From: HRBIN12 sp964447335
Lineage (GTDB): Bacteria > Actinomycetota > UBA4738 > HRBIN12
Length of the DNA: 64,000 nucleotides
Direction: 5' to 3'
Assembly (NCBI GenBank): GCA_964447335.1
Contig: CAYUSA010000002.1
Coordinates: 1 to 64,000 of the forward strand
Every line of letters begins with the position of its first letter. The first letter of the stretch is position 1. Under the pieces are notes generated by a model. It was not told where the DNA came from. It was given only the letters and a program-made list of their open reading frames with translations, and made no database searches. The position numbers and the translations under genes are program-made. This document shows, piece after piece, positions 35,029-43,485 of this stretch.

Positions 35029-35306
35029 CTACGCGAGGCCGGGAACGATCCGGCGCGCGTTCTCGCCCTCGACCGCCGCAAGACGTTCGCCGTCTCGAGG
35101 AAGCGCAGGTAGATCGCGTAAGGAGGCCGGGCCGTCCGGTACGGTCCACTCGCCGGGCCGGCCGACCCACTCGGCCAGCCGGCGGCCGAGGTGGTCGTGG
35201 GCGTCGACGGCGGGGAATCGGGCGCGCCCGACGGGGTGCGCCGGCGTCGCGAGCCTGGGCACCGGCCGGTGTCGCGGAGCCGGAGGTCGGCGAGGTCGTC
35301 CGTCAC
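35029..35306 (-). pseudogene. Scrambled remnant of an amidohydrolase-family gene
   Basis: Three short pieces of a TIM-barrel amidohydrolase appear in three frames. The N-terminus 'MTDDLADLRLRD' (GTG 35304-35306) is followed in another frame by 'FPAVDAHDHLGRRLAEWVGR', which has the HxH metal site. In a third frame comes 'PPYAIYLRFLETAN', and finally 'ENARRIVPGLA' before the stop. The parts are in order, but most of a roughly 350-residue protein is gone. The start overlaps the stop of the GH4 gene (GTGA), as in an intact operon, so the deletion happened after the genes were joined. Deletion plus frameshift is the simplest reading. Confidence 0.72.
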
Positions 35307-36658
35307 GGGCGGACCCGAGCGCCGTCGGCGAACTGCGGCAGCCACCGCGCCTCGGCCTCGAGCATCCGGTCGGTCATCTCGTGGACCTGCGGGAGCGTGA
35401 GGAGCGCGCTCGTCAGCGGGTCGAGCGCGACCGCCGCGTGCACGAGGTCTCGGTCCCCCGTCATCGCGGCCTCGACGGTCAGCCGCTGCACCGTGATCTG
35501 CGTGAGGTTGAGCGCCGCGCACGCGGCCGGGAGCGAGCCGTATCGAGTGGGCCGCACGCCGTTGCCGTCCACCGCGCAGGCGACCTCGACGCAGGCGTCG
35601 GCCGGCAGGTTCTCGATCGAGCCGCCGTTGCGGACGTTGCCGTACACGATGCGTCGCGTGCCGGTGACGATGCTGTCGATGATCGGCGCCGCGAACTCGC
35701 CACCGTGCTTCAGCCCGTCGCGCCGCGCCTCCTCGACGATGTCCTCGTTCGTGTAGAAGACGTCGACGGAGCGGCAGATCTCGAGGTAGTCCCACCGGCG
35801 GTCGAGGTACTCGGCGGTGATCTCCGGGGTCTTGCGGAACCACGCCCAGTACTCGCTCGCGTGGTGGCTCGACTCCGTGTGGAAGTAGCCGGTGAGAAGC
35901 ATGAGCTCGCTGCGGACGCGCTCGATGCTCTCGTAGGCGTCGTCGGAGCGCGGCAGCAGCGGCTCGGTCCGGTCCACGTGCCGGGCCTTCATCACCTCGC
36001 GGATGCGCGGGACAAGGTCCTCGTCGCCGCGGCGGAACGTCGTGAACCAGGCGGTGTGGTTCACGCCGGCGCAGTCGAAGGTGATCTCGTCGTGCGGCAC
36101 GCCGAGCTCGCGCGCGAGCAGCTCCGAGGTCCCCTGCACGCTGTGGCACAGGCCGACGATGTTCACGCCGAGCAGATCGGTCGCCCAGGTGTTGATCGCC
36201 ATCGGGTTCGCGTAGTTGAGGAGCAGCGCATCGGGGCAGATCTCGAGCATCGCCTCGGCGATGACGCGCAGCGCCTCGACCGAGCGCAGCCCGCGGAAGA
36301 TCCCGCCCGGACCGAGCGTGTCGCCGACGGTCTGGTCGATGCCGTACTCACGAGGGATCTCGATGTCGAACGCGTACGAGTCCACGCCGCCGACCTGGAA
36401 CACGGTGAGGGCGACCTCGGCGCCTCGGAGCGCCGAGGCGAGGTCCGGCGCGACCTCGACGCGGGCGGAGAGCTTCGCGTCCTCGATCAGCTGACGGACG
36501 TTGACGGCGGTCCGCTCGGCGGCCGGCAAGTCGATGTCGCACAGCACGAGCGTGCTCGAGGTCAGCGCCGGGAACGCGAGGATGTCCCTCGACAGCTCGA
36601 GGGGGAACACCCAACCCCCGGCGCCGACGATCGCGATCCTGGGGCCGTCCGCGGGCAT
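35303..36658 (-). CDS. Glycoside hydrolase family 4 (alpha-galactosidase MelA-like)
   Basis: The 451-residue protein has the NAD loop 'IAIVGAGGWVFPLELSRDIL', 'LLLNYANPMAINTWA', the metal Cys in 'IVGLCHSVQGTSELLA' and 'CAGVNHTAWFTTFRRG', which agree better with MelA-type alpha-galactosidases than the first GH4 does. I chose ATG 36656-36658, preceded by an AGGAGG site; an in-frame ATG at 36691 is five bases from a TAGGAT box and could be a leaderless alternative. It is divergent from the nine-gene operon. Confidence 0.88.
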   Translation of the reverse strand: MPADGPRIAIVGAGGWVFPLELSRDILAFPALTSSTLVLCDIDLPAAERTAVNVRQLIEDAKLSARVEVAPDLASALRGAEVALTVFQVGGVDSYAFDIEIPREYGIDQTVGDTLGPGGIFRGLRSVEALRVIAEAMLEICPDALLLNYANPMAINTWATDLLGVNIVGLCHSVQGTSELLARELGVPHDEITFDCAGVNHTAWFTTFRRGDEDLVPRIREVMKARHVDRTEPLLPRSDDAYESIERVRSELMLLTGYFHTESSHHASEYWAWFRKTPEITAEYLDRRWDYLEICRSVDVFYTNEDIVEEARRDGLKHGGEFAAPIIDSIVTGTRRIVYGNVRNGGSIENLPADACVEVACAVDGNGVRPTRYGSLPAACAALNLTQITVQRLTVEAAMTGDRDLVHAAVALDPLTSALLTLPQVHEMTDRMLEAEARWLPQFADGARVRP

Positions 36659-36696
36659 GGCCGCCTCCTTCGCATGGGGTGCGCGCGTCATGCCGC

Positions 36697-36790
36697 ATCC
36701 TACTCCCACGTGCTCAGGTTCTGCGCGTTCATGGCCGATTCGAGCGCCGAAACGCCAGATGTGCGCAGGCGTGTCCGTCGGTACTAGGAT
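36697..36790. promoter_or_regulatory. Divergent promoter boxes between GH4 and the RidA-led operon
   Basis: The same hexamer, TAGGAT, occurs facing each way: 36697-36702 on the minus strand toward GH4 and 36785-36790 on the plus strand toward the RidA gene. In both cases a short leader of about 30-45 bases with a ribosome site follows. No clear -35 is seen. Shared control of the glycosidase and the nine-gene operon is likely but not shown. Confidence 0.35.
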
Positions 36791-36835
36791 AAGGGCCGAT
36801 GCCCGCTCGGCGGGCCGTGCCGGAAGGGAGCGCCG

Positions 36836-37225
36836 ATGGACGAGCGCAACGAGGTCCGCACCGACGAGGCGCCCCGCGGCACCGGCGCGTACTCGCAGGC
36901 GATCCGGGCCGGCGACTTCGTCTTCATCTCCGGGCAGGGACCGCTCGACCCGACGACGCTCGAGGTCGTCGGCGCCACCGTCGAGGAGCAGACCGAGGCC
37001 ACGCTGCGGAACCTCGGCGCGATCGCGCGCGCGGCGGGGGGCTCGCTCTCCGAGGTCGTGAAGGTCTCGGCGTTCCTGTCGTCGATCGACCTGTTCGCGG
37101 GCTTCAACGCGACCTACGAGCGGATCTTCGACACGCTCCCCCGCCCGGCGCGCACGACCACCGGCGCGGAGCTGCGCAACATCCTCGTCGAGATCGACGC
37201 CGTCCTGTACCTCCCCGAGCGGTGA
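36836..37225 (+). CDS. ridA: RidA family enamine/imine deaminase
   Basis: RidA proteins hydrolyse reactive enamines released by PLP enzymes. The 129-residue protein has 'GAYSQAIRAGDFVFISGQGP', the substrate-binding Arg in 'RPARTTTGAEL' and the C-terminal 'ILVEIDAVLYL'. A GGAAGGGAG site precedes the ATG. It begins the operon and its stop overlaps the GTG of a PLP enzyme, which fits a role in clearing that enzyme's intermediate. Confidence 0.9.
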   Translation: MDERNEVRTDEAPRGTGAYSQAIRAGDFVFISGQGPLDPTTLEVVGATVEEQTEATLRNLGAIARAAGGSLSEVVKVSAFLSSIDLFAGFNATYERIFDTLPRPARTTTGAELRNILVEIDAVLYLPER

Positions 37226-38325
37226 CCGAGCCCTACCCCGACCTCGACACGCCCTCCCTGCTCCTCTACCTCGACGCGCTCGAGCGCAACATCGCCGAGA
37301 TGCAGGAGGTCGCCCGCGCCTCCGGCGTGCGCCTGCGTCCGCACACGAAGACCCACAAGTGCCCGGACATCGCGCGCATGCAGCTCGACGCGGGGGCGAC
37401 CGGCATCACGGTGGCGAAGCTCGGCGAGGCCGAGGTGATGGTCGACGCCGGGATCGACGACGTGCTCATCGCCTACCCGATCGTCGGCGACCGTAAGCTC
37501 GAGCGCCTGCGCGCCCTGGCCGAGCGCGCGAGCGTCCGCGTGACGACCGACTCCGTCGAGGTCGCCGAGGGGATCGCCCGTGTCGGACGCGACCTCGGGC
37601 GTGACGTGCCGCTCCTCGTCGAGGTCGACACCGGCCTCCACCGCATCGGACGCCCTTCCGGCGCGCCGACCGTGGAGCTGGTGAAGGCGCTCGTGGGCCT
37701 GAAGGGCGTCGAGGTGCTCGGCCTGCTCACACACGCCGGCCACGCGTACCGCAGCACGGGCCCCGAGGAACTGCGGGCGGCCGCCGAGGGCGAGGGCCGC
37801 GACCTCGTCGAGACCGCCGAGCGCTGCGCCGCCGAGGGCACCCCGCTCCGCGAGATCAGCGTCGGCTCGACGCCGACCGCGAGGATCGTGGCGGGCGTCG
37901 CCGGCGTGACCGAGATCCGCCCGGGCACGTACGCGTTCAATGACGTGCAGCAGATGCGCCTGGGCGTCGCGACCGAGGCGACGTGCGCAGCGCGGGTGCT
38001 CACGACCGTCGTGGCGCACCCGACGGGCAAGCGGTTCGTGCTCGACGCGGGGACCAAGGCGTTCACCTCGGACGGGGGCGAAGGCCCGCCGTTCCCCGGC
38101 CGCGGCGTCGTGGCCGGCCGGCCCGAGCTCGTACTGGACTTCATGAACGAGGAGCACACCGTCGGCCATCGGACGGGAACCGATGACGTCCGGATCGGCG
38201 AGCGCCTCGAGGTCGTCCCGCTCCACGTGTGCTCGACCGTGAACATGTTCGACGAGGCCTTCGGCGTCCGGGGCGGCGAGGTGGTCCGGACGTTGGCGAT
38301 CGCCGGACGGGGGAAGATGCGCTGA
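37222..38325 (+). CDS. D-threonine aldolase / D-serine dehydratase-like PLP enzyme (fold type III)
   Basis: The 367-residue protein is an alanine-racemase-fold enzyme. The Schiff-base Lys lies in 'RLRPHTKTHKCPDIARMQLD', the first half is a TIM barrel, and the C-terminal metal site is 'VVPLHVCSTVNMFDEAF', typical of D-threonine aldolases and DSD1-type dehydratases that use a divalent metal. These split or dehydrate D-hydroxy-amino acids. The GTG start overlaps ridA (GTGA). In an otherwise sugar-directed operon it could act on an amino-sugar-acid derivative (inference). Confidence 0.85.
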   Translation: MTEPYPDLDTPSLLLYLDALERNIAEMQEVARASGVRLRPHTKTHKCPDIARMQLDAGATGITVAKLGEAEVMVDAGIDDVLIAYPIVGDRKLERLRALAERASVRVTTDSVEVAEGIARVGRDLGRDVPLLVEVDTGLHRIGRPSGAPTVELVKALVGLKGVEVLGLLTHAGHAYRSTGPEELRAAAEGEGRDLVETAERCAAEGTPLREISVGSTPTARIVAGVAGVTEIRPGTYAFNDVQQMRLGVATEATCAARVLTTVVAHPTGKRFVLDAGTKAFTSDGGEGPPFPGRGVVAGRPELVLDFMNEEHTVGHRTGTDDVRIGERLEVVPLHVCSTVNMFDEAFGVRGGEVVRTLAIAGRGKMR

Positions 38326-39077
38326 TGCGAGGCTTGCAGGGCAAGGGTGTGCTGGTGGCCGGCGCGAGCCGCGGGATCGGCGAGGCCGCCGCTCGCCGGT
38401 TCCTCGAGGAAGGGTGCCGGGTGTTCATCTGCGCTCGCGGCGCCGCGGGCGTCGAGGAGGCCGTCCGTGAGCTGCGCGCGCTCGGCGAGGTCCACGGGAT
38501 GGCCTGCGACGTGAGTGACCCCGGGGACGTCGAGCGCCTGGTCGAGGCGGCCGAGCGGTTCCTCGGCGGCATCGACGTGCTGGCGAACAACGCCGGCGTC
38601 GCGTGGCAGGAGCCGTTCCTGGACATCACGCTCGAGCACTGGGACCGGGTCCTGGCCATCAACCTGCGCGGGATGTTCCTCGTCGCGCAGGAGGTCGCCG
38701 CGCGGATGGTCGCGCGGGGGCAGGGTGGCGCGATCGTGAACATGTCATCAACGAACGCGTTCGAGGGCGAAGCCGGCTACGCGCACTACAACGCCTCGAA
38801 GGGAGCGATCACGATGCTCACGCGGACGATGGCGACCGAGCTCGGTCCGCACGGGATCCGCGTGAACGCGCTCTGCCCCGGGAAGATCTTCACGCCGCTC
38901 CAGGGCGAGGCCGAGGACCCCGAGTACACCGCCCGGTACGAGCGCGAGCGGATCCCGCTCGGCCGCTCGGGCACGGTCGAGGAGGTCGCCGCGGCCTACG
39001 CGTTCCTCGCCTCGGACGAGGCGACGTTCATCACCGGCGAGATGCTCGTCGTGGACGGCGGGCAGCTCGCGACGTGA
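38325..39077 (+). CDS. Short-chain dehydrogenase/reductase
   Basis: A 250-residue classical SDR. The cofactor loop is 'LVAGASRGIGEAAARRFLEE', then 'VLANNAGVA', with catalytic Ser/Tyr/Lys in 'VNMSSTNAFEGEAGYAHYNA' plus 'SKGAITML'. The C-terminal 'FITGEMLVVDGGQLAT' is usual. It oxidises or reduces an alcohol/ketone with NAD(P). Its start overlaps the preceding stop by one base (TGATG). Confidence 0.92.
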   Translation: MRGLQGKGVLVAGASRGIGEAAARRFLEEGCRVFICARGAAGVEEAVRELRALGEVHGMACDVSDPGDVERLVEAAERFLGGIDVLANNAGVAWQEPFLDITLEHWDRVLAINLRGMFLVAQEVAARMVARGQGGAIVNMSSTNAFEGEAGYAHYNASKGAITMLTRTMATELGPHGIRVNALCPGKIFTPLQGEAEDPEYTARYERERIPLGRSGTVEEVAAAYAFLASDEATFITGEMLVVDGGQLAT

Positions 39078-39087
39078 AGGAGGCACC

Positions 39088-39930
39088 GTGACGAACGGCA
39101 CACCGCTCGAGCGCCTGCGGCAGCTCGCCGTGCCCGAGGGCGCCGTCGGGCTCTCGTGGCTCGGGCAGGCGGGATTCATCCTGCGCGCCGGCGGGACGAC
39201 GGCGCTGCTCGACCCGTTCCTCGCGCCGTACCGGGGCCGGGCGTACGAGAGCGGGCTCGCGGCCGGGCTGGCCGAGGGCATCGACCTCGTGCTCTGCACG
39301 CACGAGCACGTCGACCACTTCGACGCCGAGAGCGCGCCGACGATCGCGACGGCGTCGCCGGGTGCCGTGTTCGTCGTGCCGACCCCGATCGTGGACATGG
39401 TGACCGAGGCCGGTGTCGCGCCCGACCGAGTCGTCGGGTTGCAGCCCGGCGAGACCGTCGAGCTCGCCGGACTCGGCATCGGCGCGGTGCCGGCGATGCA
39501 CGGCGTGACGATGGAGGACGCGTACGGGTTCGGCGAGTCGCTCTCGGGCGGGCTCGTACGGTTCCTCGGCTACGTCGTGGACGCCGGCGACGTCCGCCTC
39601 TACCACGCGGGCGACACGATCCACTTCGAGGGGATGGAGACGACGCTCCGCGAGCTGGCGATCGACGTCGCGATGCTCCCGATCAACGGCCGCGACCCCG
39701 GGCGCGAGGCGCGCGGCATCGTCGGCAACCTCACCGAGCGCGAGGCCGCGTGGCTCGCGAAGGAGATCGCGGCGGGCGTCGTGCTCCCGATGCACTACGA
39801 CCTGTTCGAGCGGAACCGCGGCTACCCGGCGCACCTCGTGCAGAGCGTCGAGCGGGACCACCCGGGCGTGCCCGTTCTCGTCCCCGTGCGGGACGAGCCG
39901 TTCGTGTGGAGCAGCGGGAGGAAGCGATGA
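39088..39930 (+). CDS. Metallo-beta-lactamase-fold hydrolase (UlaG-like lactonase)
   Basis: The 280-residue protein has the early 'LSWLGQAGFILRAGGTTALL', typical of UlaG-type enzymes, and metal ligands 'CTHEHVDHFDAES' (HxHxDH), 'YHAGDTIHFEGM' and 'VVLPMHYDLFERN'. UlaG opens ascorbate-6-phosphate lactone, so a sugar lactone is a plausible substrate following the sugar dehydrogenases. GTG start 10 bases after the SDR stop, behind AGGAGG. Confidence 0.88.
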   Translation: MTNGTPLERLRQLAVPEGAVGLSWLGQAGFILRAGGTTALLDPFLAPYRGRAYESGLAAGLAEGIDLVLCTHEHVDHFDAESAPTIATASPGAVFVVPTPIVDMVTEAGVAPDRVVGLQPGETVELAGLGIGAVPAMHGVTMEDAYGFGESLSGGLVRFLGYVVDAGDVRLYHAGDTIHFEGMETTLRELAIDVAMLPINGRDPGREARGIVGNLTEREAAWLAKEIAAGVVLPMHYDLFERNRGYPAHLVQSVERDHPGVPVLVPVRDEPFVWSSGRKR

Positions 39931-40928
39931 GGCAGCTCGTGTGCCTGGGGCCTCGGCGGATGGAGCTGCAGGAGGCGCCCGAGCCCGTCCCGGGTCCGGG
40001 CGAGGTCGTGTTCCAGACGCAGGCCGCAGCGGTCTGCGGCTCGGACCTCCACGGCTTCCGCGAGGCGAGCCCGCGGCGCATCCCGCCGCTCGTCATGGGC
40101 CACGAGGGCGTCGGCCGGGTTACGGCCGTCGGGGAGGGCGTCGACGCCGCGCGCGTCGGCGAGCGTGTGGTGCTCCGGCCGATCCTCGCGTGCGCCGAGT
40201 GCGAGCCCTGCCGCGAAGGCCGGCCGAACCTCTGCCGGAACGGCCGGCTCGTCGGCCGCGAGATCACGGGCGCGTTCGCCGAGCGCTTCGCCGTACCCGA
40301 GCGCGCGGCGGTCCGGTTCCCGGACGACGTCCCCGCCGACCTGGCCACCCTCACCGAGCCGCTCGCGAACGCCGTGCACGTGACGGCGCGCTCGGTCCGT
40401 GAGGGCGACGACGTGCTCGTGATCGGCGCCGGGCCGATCGGCGCGCTGATGGCGCGGATGGCGCTCGAGCGCGGAGCGAGACGGGTCCTCATCACGGATC
40501 CGATCGCGTCGCGGCTCGAGCTCGCGCGGGCGCAGGGGGCGACGCCACTCTCCGCCGACGACCCGGAGGTCGCGCTCGGCGAGGCGACCCGGGGCCGTGG
40601 CGTCGACGTGGTGATCGACGCGGCGGGGTTCGAGGCGACGTGGGCGCTCGGACTCCGCGCGGTCCGCCCCGGTGGTCGGTTCGAGGCGGTGGGGCTCGGC
40701 TCGCCGGGTGCGAGGATCGACTTCTTCGCCGTGGCCGGCAAGGAGATCAAGGTCACCGGCTCCTTCGCGTGGACCGACACGGACTTCGACCGCGCGATCG
40801 AGCTCGTCGCCTCGGGCGCGATCGACACCACCGGCTGGTTCACCACGATGCCGCTCGCCGAGGGCCAGCGGGCCTTCGAGGAGCTCGTCGATACGACCGA
40901 GCGGTTCAAGGTGGTGCTCGTGCCATGA
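39927..40928 (+). CDS. Zinc-dependent medium-chain dehydrogenase (polyol/sugar dehydrogenase type)
   Basis: The 333-residue protein has catalytic zinc ligands in 'AAAVCGSDLHGF' and 'MGHEGVGRV', structural-zinc cysteines 'LACAECEPCREGRPNLC', and the NAD loop 'VLVIGAGPIGALMARMALER'. It resembles sorbitol/threonine/galactitol dehydrogenases. It probably oxidises a sugar or polyol hydroxyl in this operon. Overlaps the previous gene by four bases. Confidence 0.9.
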   Translation: MRQLVCLGPRRMELQEAPEPVPGPGEVVFQTQAAAVCGSDLHGFREASPRRIPPLVMGHEGVGRVTAVGEGVDAARVGERVVLRPILACAECEPCREGRPNLCRNGRLVGREITGAFAERFAVPERAAVRFPDDVPADLATLTEPLANAVHVTARSVREGDDVLVIGAGPIGALMARMALERGARRVLITDPIASRLELARAQGATPLSADDPEVALGEATRGRGVDVVIDAAGFEATWALGLRAVRPGGRFEAVGLGSPGARIDFFAVAGKEIKVTGSFAWTDTDFDRAIELVASGAIDTTGWFTTMPLAEGQRAFEELVDTTERFKVVLVP

Positions 40929-41719
40929 GGCTCGTCACGTTCGAGGGCGGGTTCGGCCGGGTCGAGGGCGACGTCGTGATCCCGATGGGACCGGCCCTCG
41001 TCGCCTACCTCGCGAGCGGGGACGCGGAGGACGGTTCGCCGGTCGCGCTCGCCGACGTGCACCTGCTCGCGCCGGTGCCGCGCCCCGGCAAGGTGATCGG
41101 CATCGGGCTCAACTACCGCGACCACGCCGCCGAGTCCGGCCAGCCGATCCCGCAGGCGCCGATCCTGTTCCCGAAGTTCGCGAACAGCGTCATCGGCCCG
41201 GGCGCTCCGATCGTCATCCCGCCCGAGACCGAGCAGCCCGACGACGAGGCCGAGCTCGGGGTCGTGATCGGGAGGACCGCGTACCGCGTGGCCGAGGCCG
41301 ACGCCCTCTCGTACGTCGCCGGCTACCCGTGCGTGAACGACGTCTCGGCTCGAGATCTGCAGTTCGAGAGCTCGCGGTGGATGCTCGGCAAGGCGATCGA
41401 CACGTTCCTGCCGTGCGGCCCGTGGCTCGTCACGGCCGACGAGATCCCCGACCCCCAGGCGCTCGCGATCCGGCTCACGCTGAACGGTGAGGAGCTGCAG
41501 TCCTCGAGCACCGCGCAGATGGTGTTCGGCGTCGCCGAGCTCATCGCCTCGCTCAGCCGGACGATGACGCTCGAGCCCGGCGACCTCATCGCGACGGGAA
41601 CCCCGCCGGGTGTCGGGTTCGCGCGGAAGCCGCCCGTCTGGCTCCGCGACGGCGACGAGGTCTCGGTCGAGGTGGAGCGCATCGGCACGCTCACGAACCC
41701 TGTTCGGGCCGGCGGATGA
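40925..41719 (+). CDS. Fumarylacetoacetate hydrolase family protein
   Basis: The 264-residue protein carries 'VIGIGLNYRDHAAESGQPIP', the metal-binding 'DDEAELGVVIG' and 'VNDVSARDLQFESSRWMLGK', and the closing 'EPGDLIATGTPPGVGF'. Besides aromatic degradation, FAH members hydrate or cleave 2-keto-3-deoxy sugar acids (for example in L-fucose and L-rhamnose oxidation), which suits the dehydrogenase and lactonase encoded just before. Four-base overlaps on both sides. Confidence 0.92.
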   Translation: MRLVTFEGGFGRVEGDVVIPMGPALVAYLASGDAEDGSPVALADVHLLAPVPRPGKVIGIGLNYRDHAAESGQPIPQAPILFPKFANSVIGPGAPIVIPPETEQPDDEAELGVVIGRTAYRVAEADALSYVAGYPCVNDVSARDLQFESSRWMLGKAIDTFLPCGPWLVTADEIPDPQALAIRLTLNGEELQSSSTAQMVFGVAELIASLSRTMTLEPGDLIATGTPPGVGFARKPPVWLRDGDEVSVEVERIGTLTNPVRAGG

Positions 41720-42795
41720 CCGAGCGCCGGACGCTCCCGCTCGCCCCGGACGCGCCGTTCCGCCGGCTCGTCGGCGTCGGGGGGATCGGCGGCGGCATGT
41801 TCCTCACGCTCGAGGGCGACCGCACGCTCGGCCGCAACGAGAGCCGGCCAGCGCGCCTGCTCGACGTGCGCGACTACGGCAAGCTCCACATCGTCGCGCA
41901 CCACGTGGCGGTGCTCCTCGGGGCCGAGCCCTCGGGCACCCCGTTCCACGTCGTTCCGCTCGGCAAGGTCGGCGCGGACGAGACCGGTCGGCGGCTCGTC
42001 GGCGAGATGGCCGAGACCGGCATGGACACGACGCACGTCGAGGAGACCCCGGACGCCCCCACGATGTTCAGCGTGTGCTTCCAGTACCCGGACGGCAGCG
42101 GCGGCAACATCACGACGGCCGACTCCGCCGCCGCGACCCTGCGCGGATCCGACGTCGAGCACATCGCCGCGCTGCTCGGCCCCCACGTGATCGCGCTCGC
42201 CGCGCCCGAGGTCGGGCTCGCCGCGCGCCGTCGCCTGCTCGAGCTCGCGACCGAGCGCGGCGCGTTCCGTGTGGCCTCGCTCACGTCCGCGGACGTCGAC
42301 GATGCCCACGCGTCGGGTCTGCTCGGCCTCGTCGACCTCCTCGCGCTCAACGAGGACGAGGCGGCGATCCTCGCGGGATGCGCGATGGACCCGCAGGAGC
42401 CCGCGCCGTTCCTCGACGCGGTCGCCTCGGCGATCGAGGCCCGTCGCGCCGGGACGCGCATCGTCGTGACCGCGGGCGTCCGGGGCGCGTTCGCGTTCGA
42501 GGACGGCCGGTGGGACGACCGGCGTCCGCCGGGGGTCGAGGTCCGGAGCACCGCCGGGGCCGGCGACGCGCTCCTCGGCGGCGTCCTGTCGGCGCTCGCG
42601 GCGGGCGTGCCGCTGATCGACCCCTCGGCTCCCGATGGGACGCTGAGCTGCGCGCTCGACCTCGGCGTCGCGCTCGCGGCGCTGAGCGTGACGTCCCCGC
42701 ACACGATCCACCCGACGGCGGACCTCGGGACCGTGCTCACGTTCGCCGAAGGGGCGGGGCTCGTGCTCCGCCCGCCGTTCTCCGCCGTCGCCTGA
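41716..42795 (+). CDS. PfkB family carbohydrate kinase
   Basis: A 359-residue ribokinase-type protein. The ATP/anion-hole motif 'STAGAGDALLGGVLSAL' near the C-terminus contains the catalytic Asp, and 'VGGIGGGMFLTLEG' replaces the usual N-terminal two-glycine segment. 'LLALNEDEAAIL' is the N-E-x-E motif. It is longer than typical (about 310) because of N- and C-terminal extensions. It may phosphorylate a ketose or 2-keto-3-deoxy acid so that the adjacent aldolase can split it. Confidence 0.87.
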   Translation: MTERRTLPLAPDAPFRRLVGVGGIGGGMFLTLEGDRTLGRNESRPARLLDVRDYGKLHIVAHHVAVLLGAEPSGTPFHVVPLGKVGADETGRRLVGEMAETGMDTTHVEETPDAPTMFSVCFQYPDGSGGNITTADSAAATLRGSDVEHIAALLGPHVIALAAPEVGLAARRRLLELATERGAFRVASLTSADVDDAHASGLLGLVDLLALNEDEAAILAGCAMDPQEPAPFLDAVASAIEARRAGTRIVVTAGVRGAFAFEDGRWDDRRPPGVEVRSTAGAGDALLGGVLSALAAGVPLIDPSAPDGTLSCALDLGVALAALSVTSPHTIHPTADLGTVLTFAEGAGLVLRPPFSAVA

Positions 42796-42806
42796 AGGGA
42801 GGAACG

Positions 42807-43484
42807 ATGGATTTCGCCGCGCTGCGCGAGGAGGTGTGGTGGACGAACACCCAGCTCCCCGCCAACCGGCTCGTCGTCATGCACAGCGGCAACGCGAGCG
42901 GCATCGACCGCGAGGCCGGCCTCGTCCTCATCAAGCCGAGCGGCGTCGACTACGACCGCCTACGCCCCGAGGACCTCGCCGTCGTCACCCTCGAGGGCGA
43001 GCCCGCGCCGGCCGAGGCCGTCCCCGACGGCGTCGCGACCCACCTTCGGCCGAGCGTCGACACCACGCATCACCTCGCGCTGTACCGGGGCGATCCGGCG
43101 ATCGGCGGCGTGATCCACACGCACTCGAACTTCGCAACGGCGTGGGCGGCCGCCGGACTGCCGATCCCGTGCGCCCTCACCGCGATGGCGGACGAGCTCG
43201 GCGGCGACGTGCCGTGCGCGCCGTACGCGGACAACGAGGGCGACCACATCGGGGACGCGATCTTGGCGCACCGGACCCGCGCGCCCGGCATCCTGCTCGC
43301 GAACCACGGCGTGTTCACGTTCGACGCGACGCCACGCAAGGCCCTGAAGGCCGCGGCGATGATCGAGGACGCCGCGAAGACGATGTGGCTCGCCTCGCGG
43401 CTCGACACGCCGCCGACGCTCCCGCCCGACGAGATCGAGAAGTGGTGGACGCGCTATCACGCGACCTACGGGCAGGTGACCTGA
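42807..43484 (+). CDS. Class II aldolase/adducin family protein (AraD/FucA-like)
   Basis: A 225-residue protein with zinc histidines 'VIHTHSNFATAWAAAG' and 'ILLANHGVFTFD', the catalytic acidic residue region 'YRGDPAIGG', and 'MHSGNASGIDREAGLVLIKP' at the phosphate site. This is the L-ribulose-5-phosphate 4-epimerase / L-fuculose-phosphate aldolase family. GGAGG precedes the ATG (11-base gap). It would cleave or epimerise the phosphorylated product of the kinase upstream. Confidence 0.9.
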   Translation: MDFAALREEVWWTNTQLPANRLVVMHSGNASGIDREAGLVLIKPSGVDYDRLRPEDLAVVTLEGEPAPAEAVPDGVATHLRPSVDTTHHLALYRGDPAIGGVIHTHSNFATAWAAAGLPIPCALTAMADELGGDVPCAPYADNEGDHIGDAILAHRTRAPGILLANHGVFTFDATPRKALKAAAMIEDAAKTMWLASRLDTPPTLPPDEIEKWWTRYHATYGQVT

Positions 43485-43485
43485 G

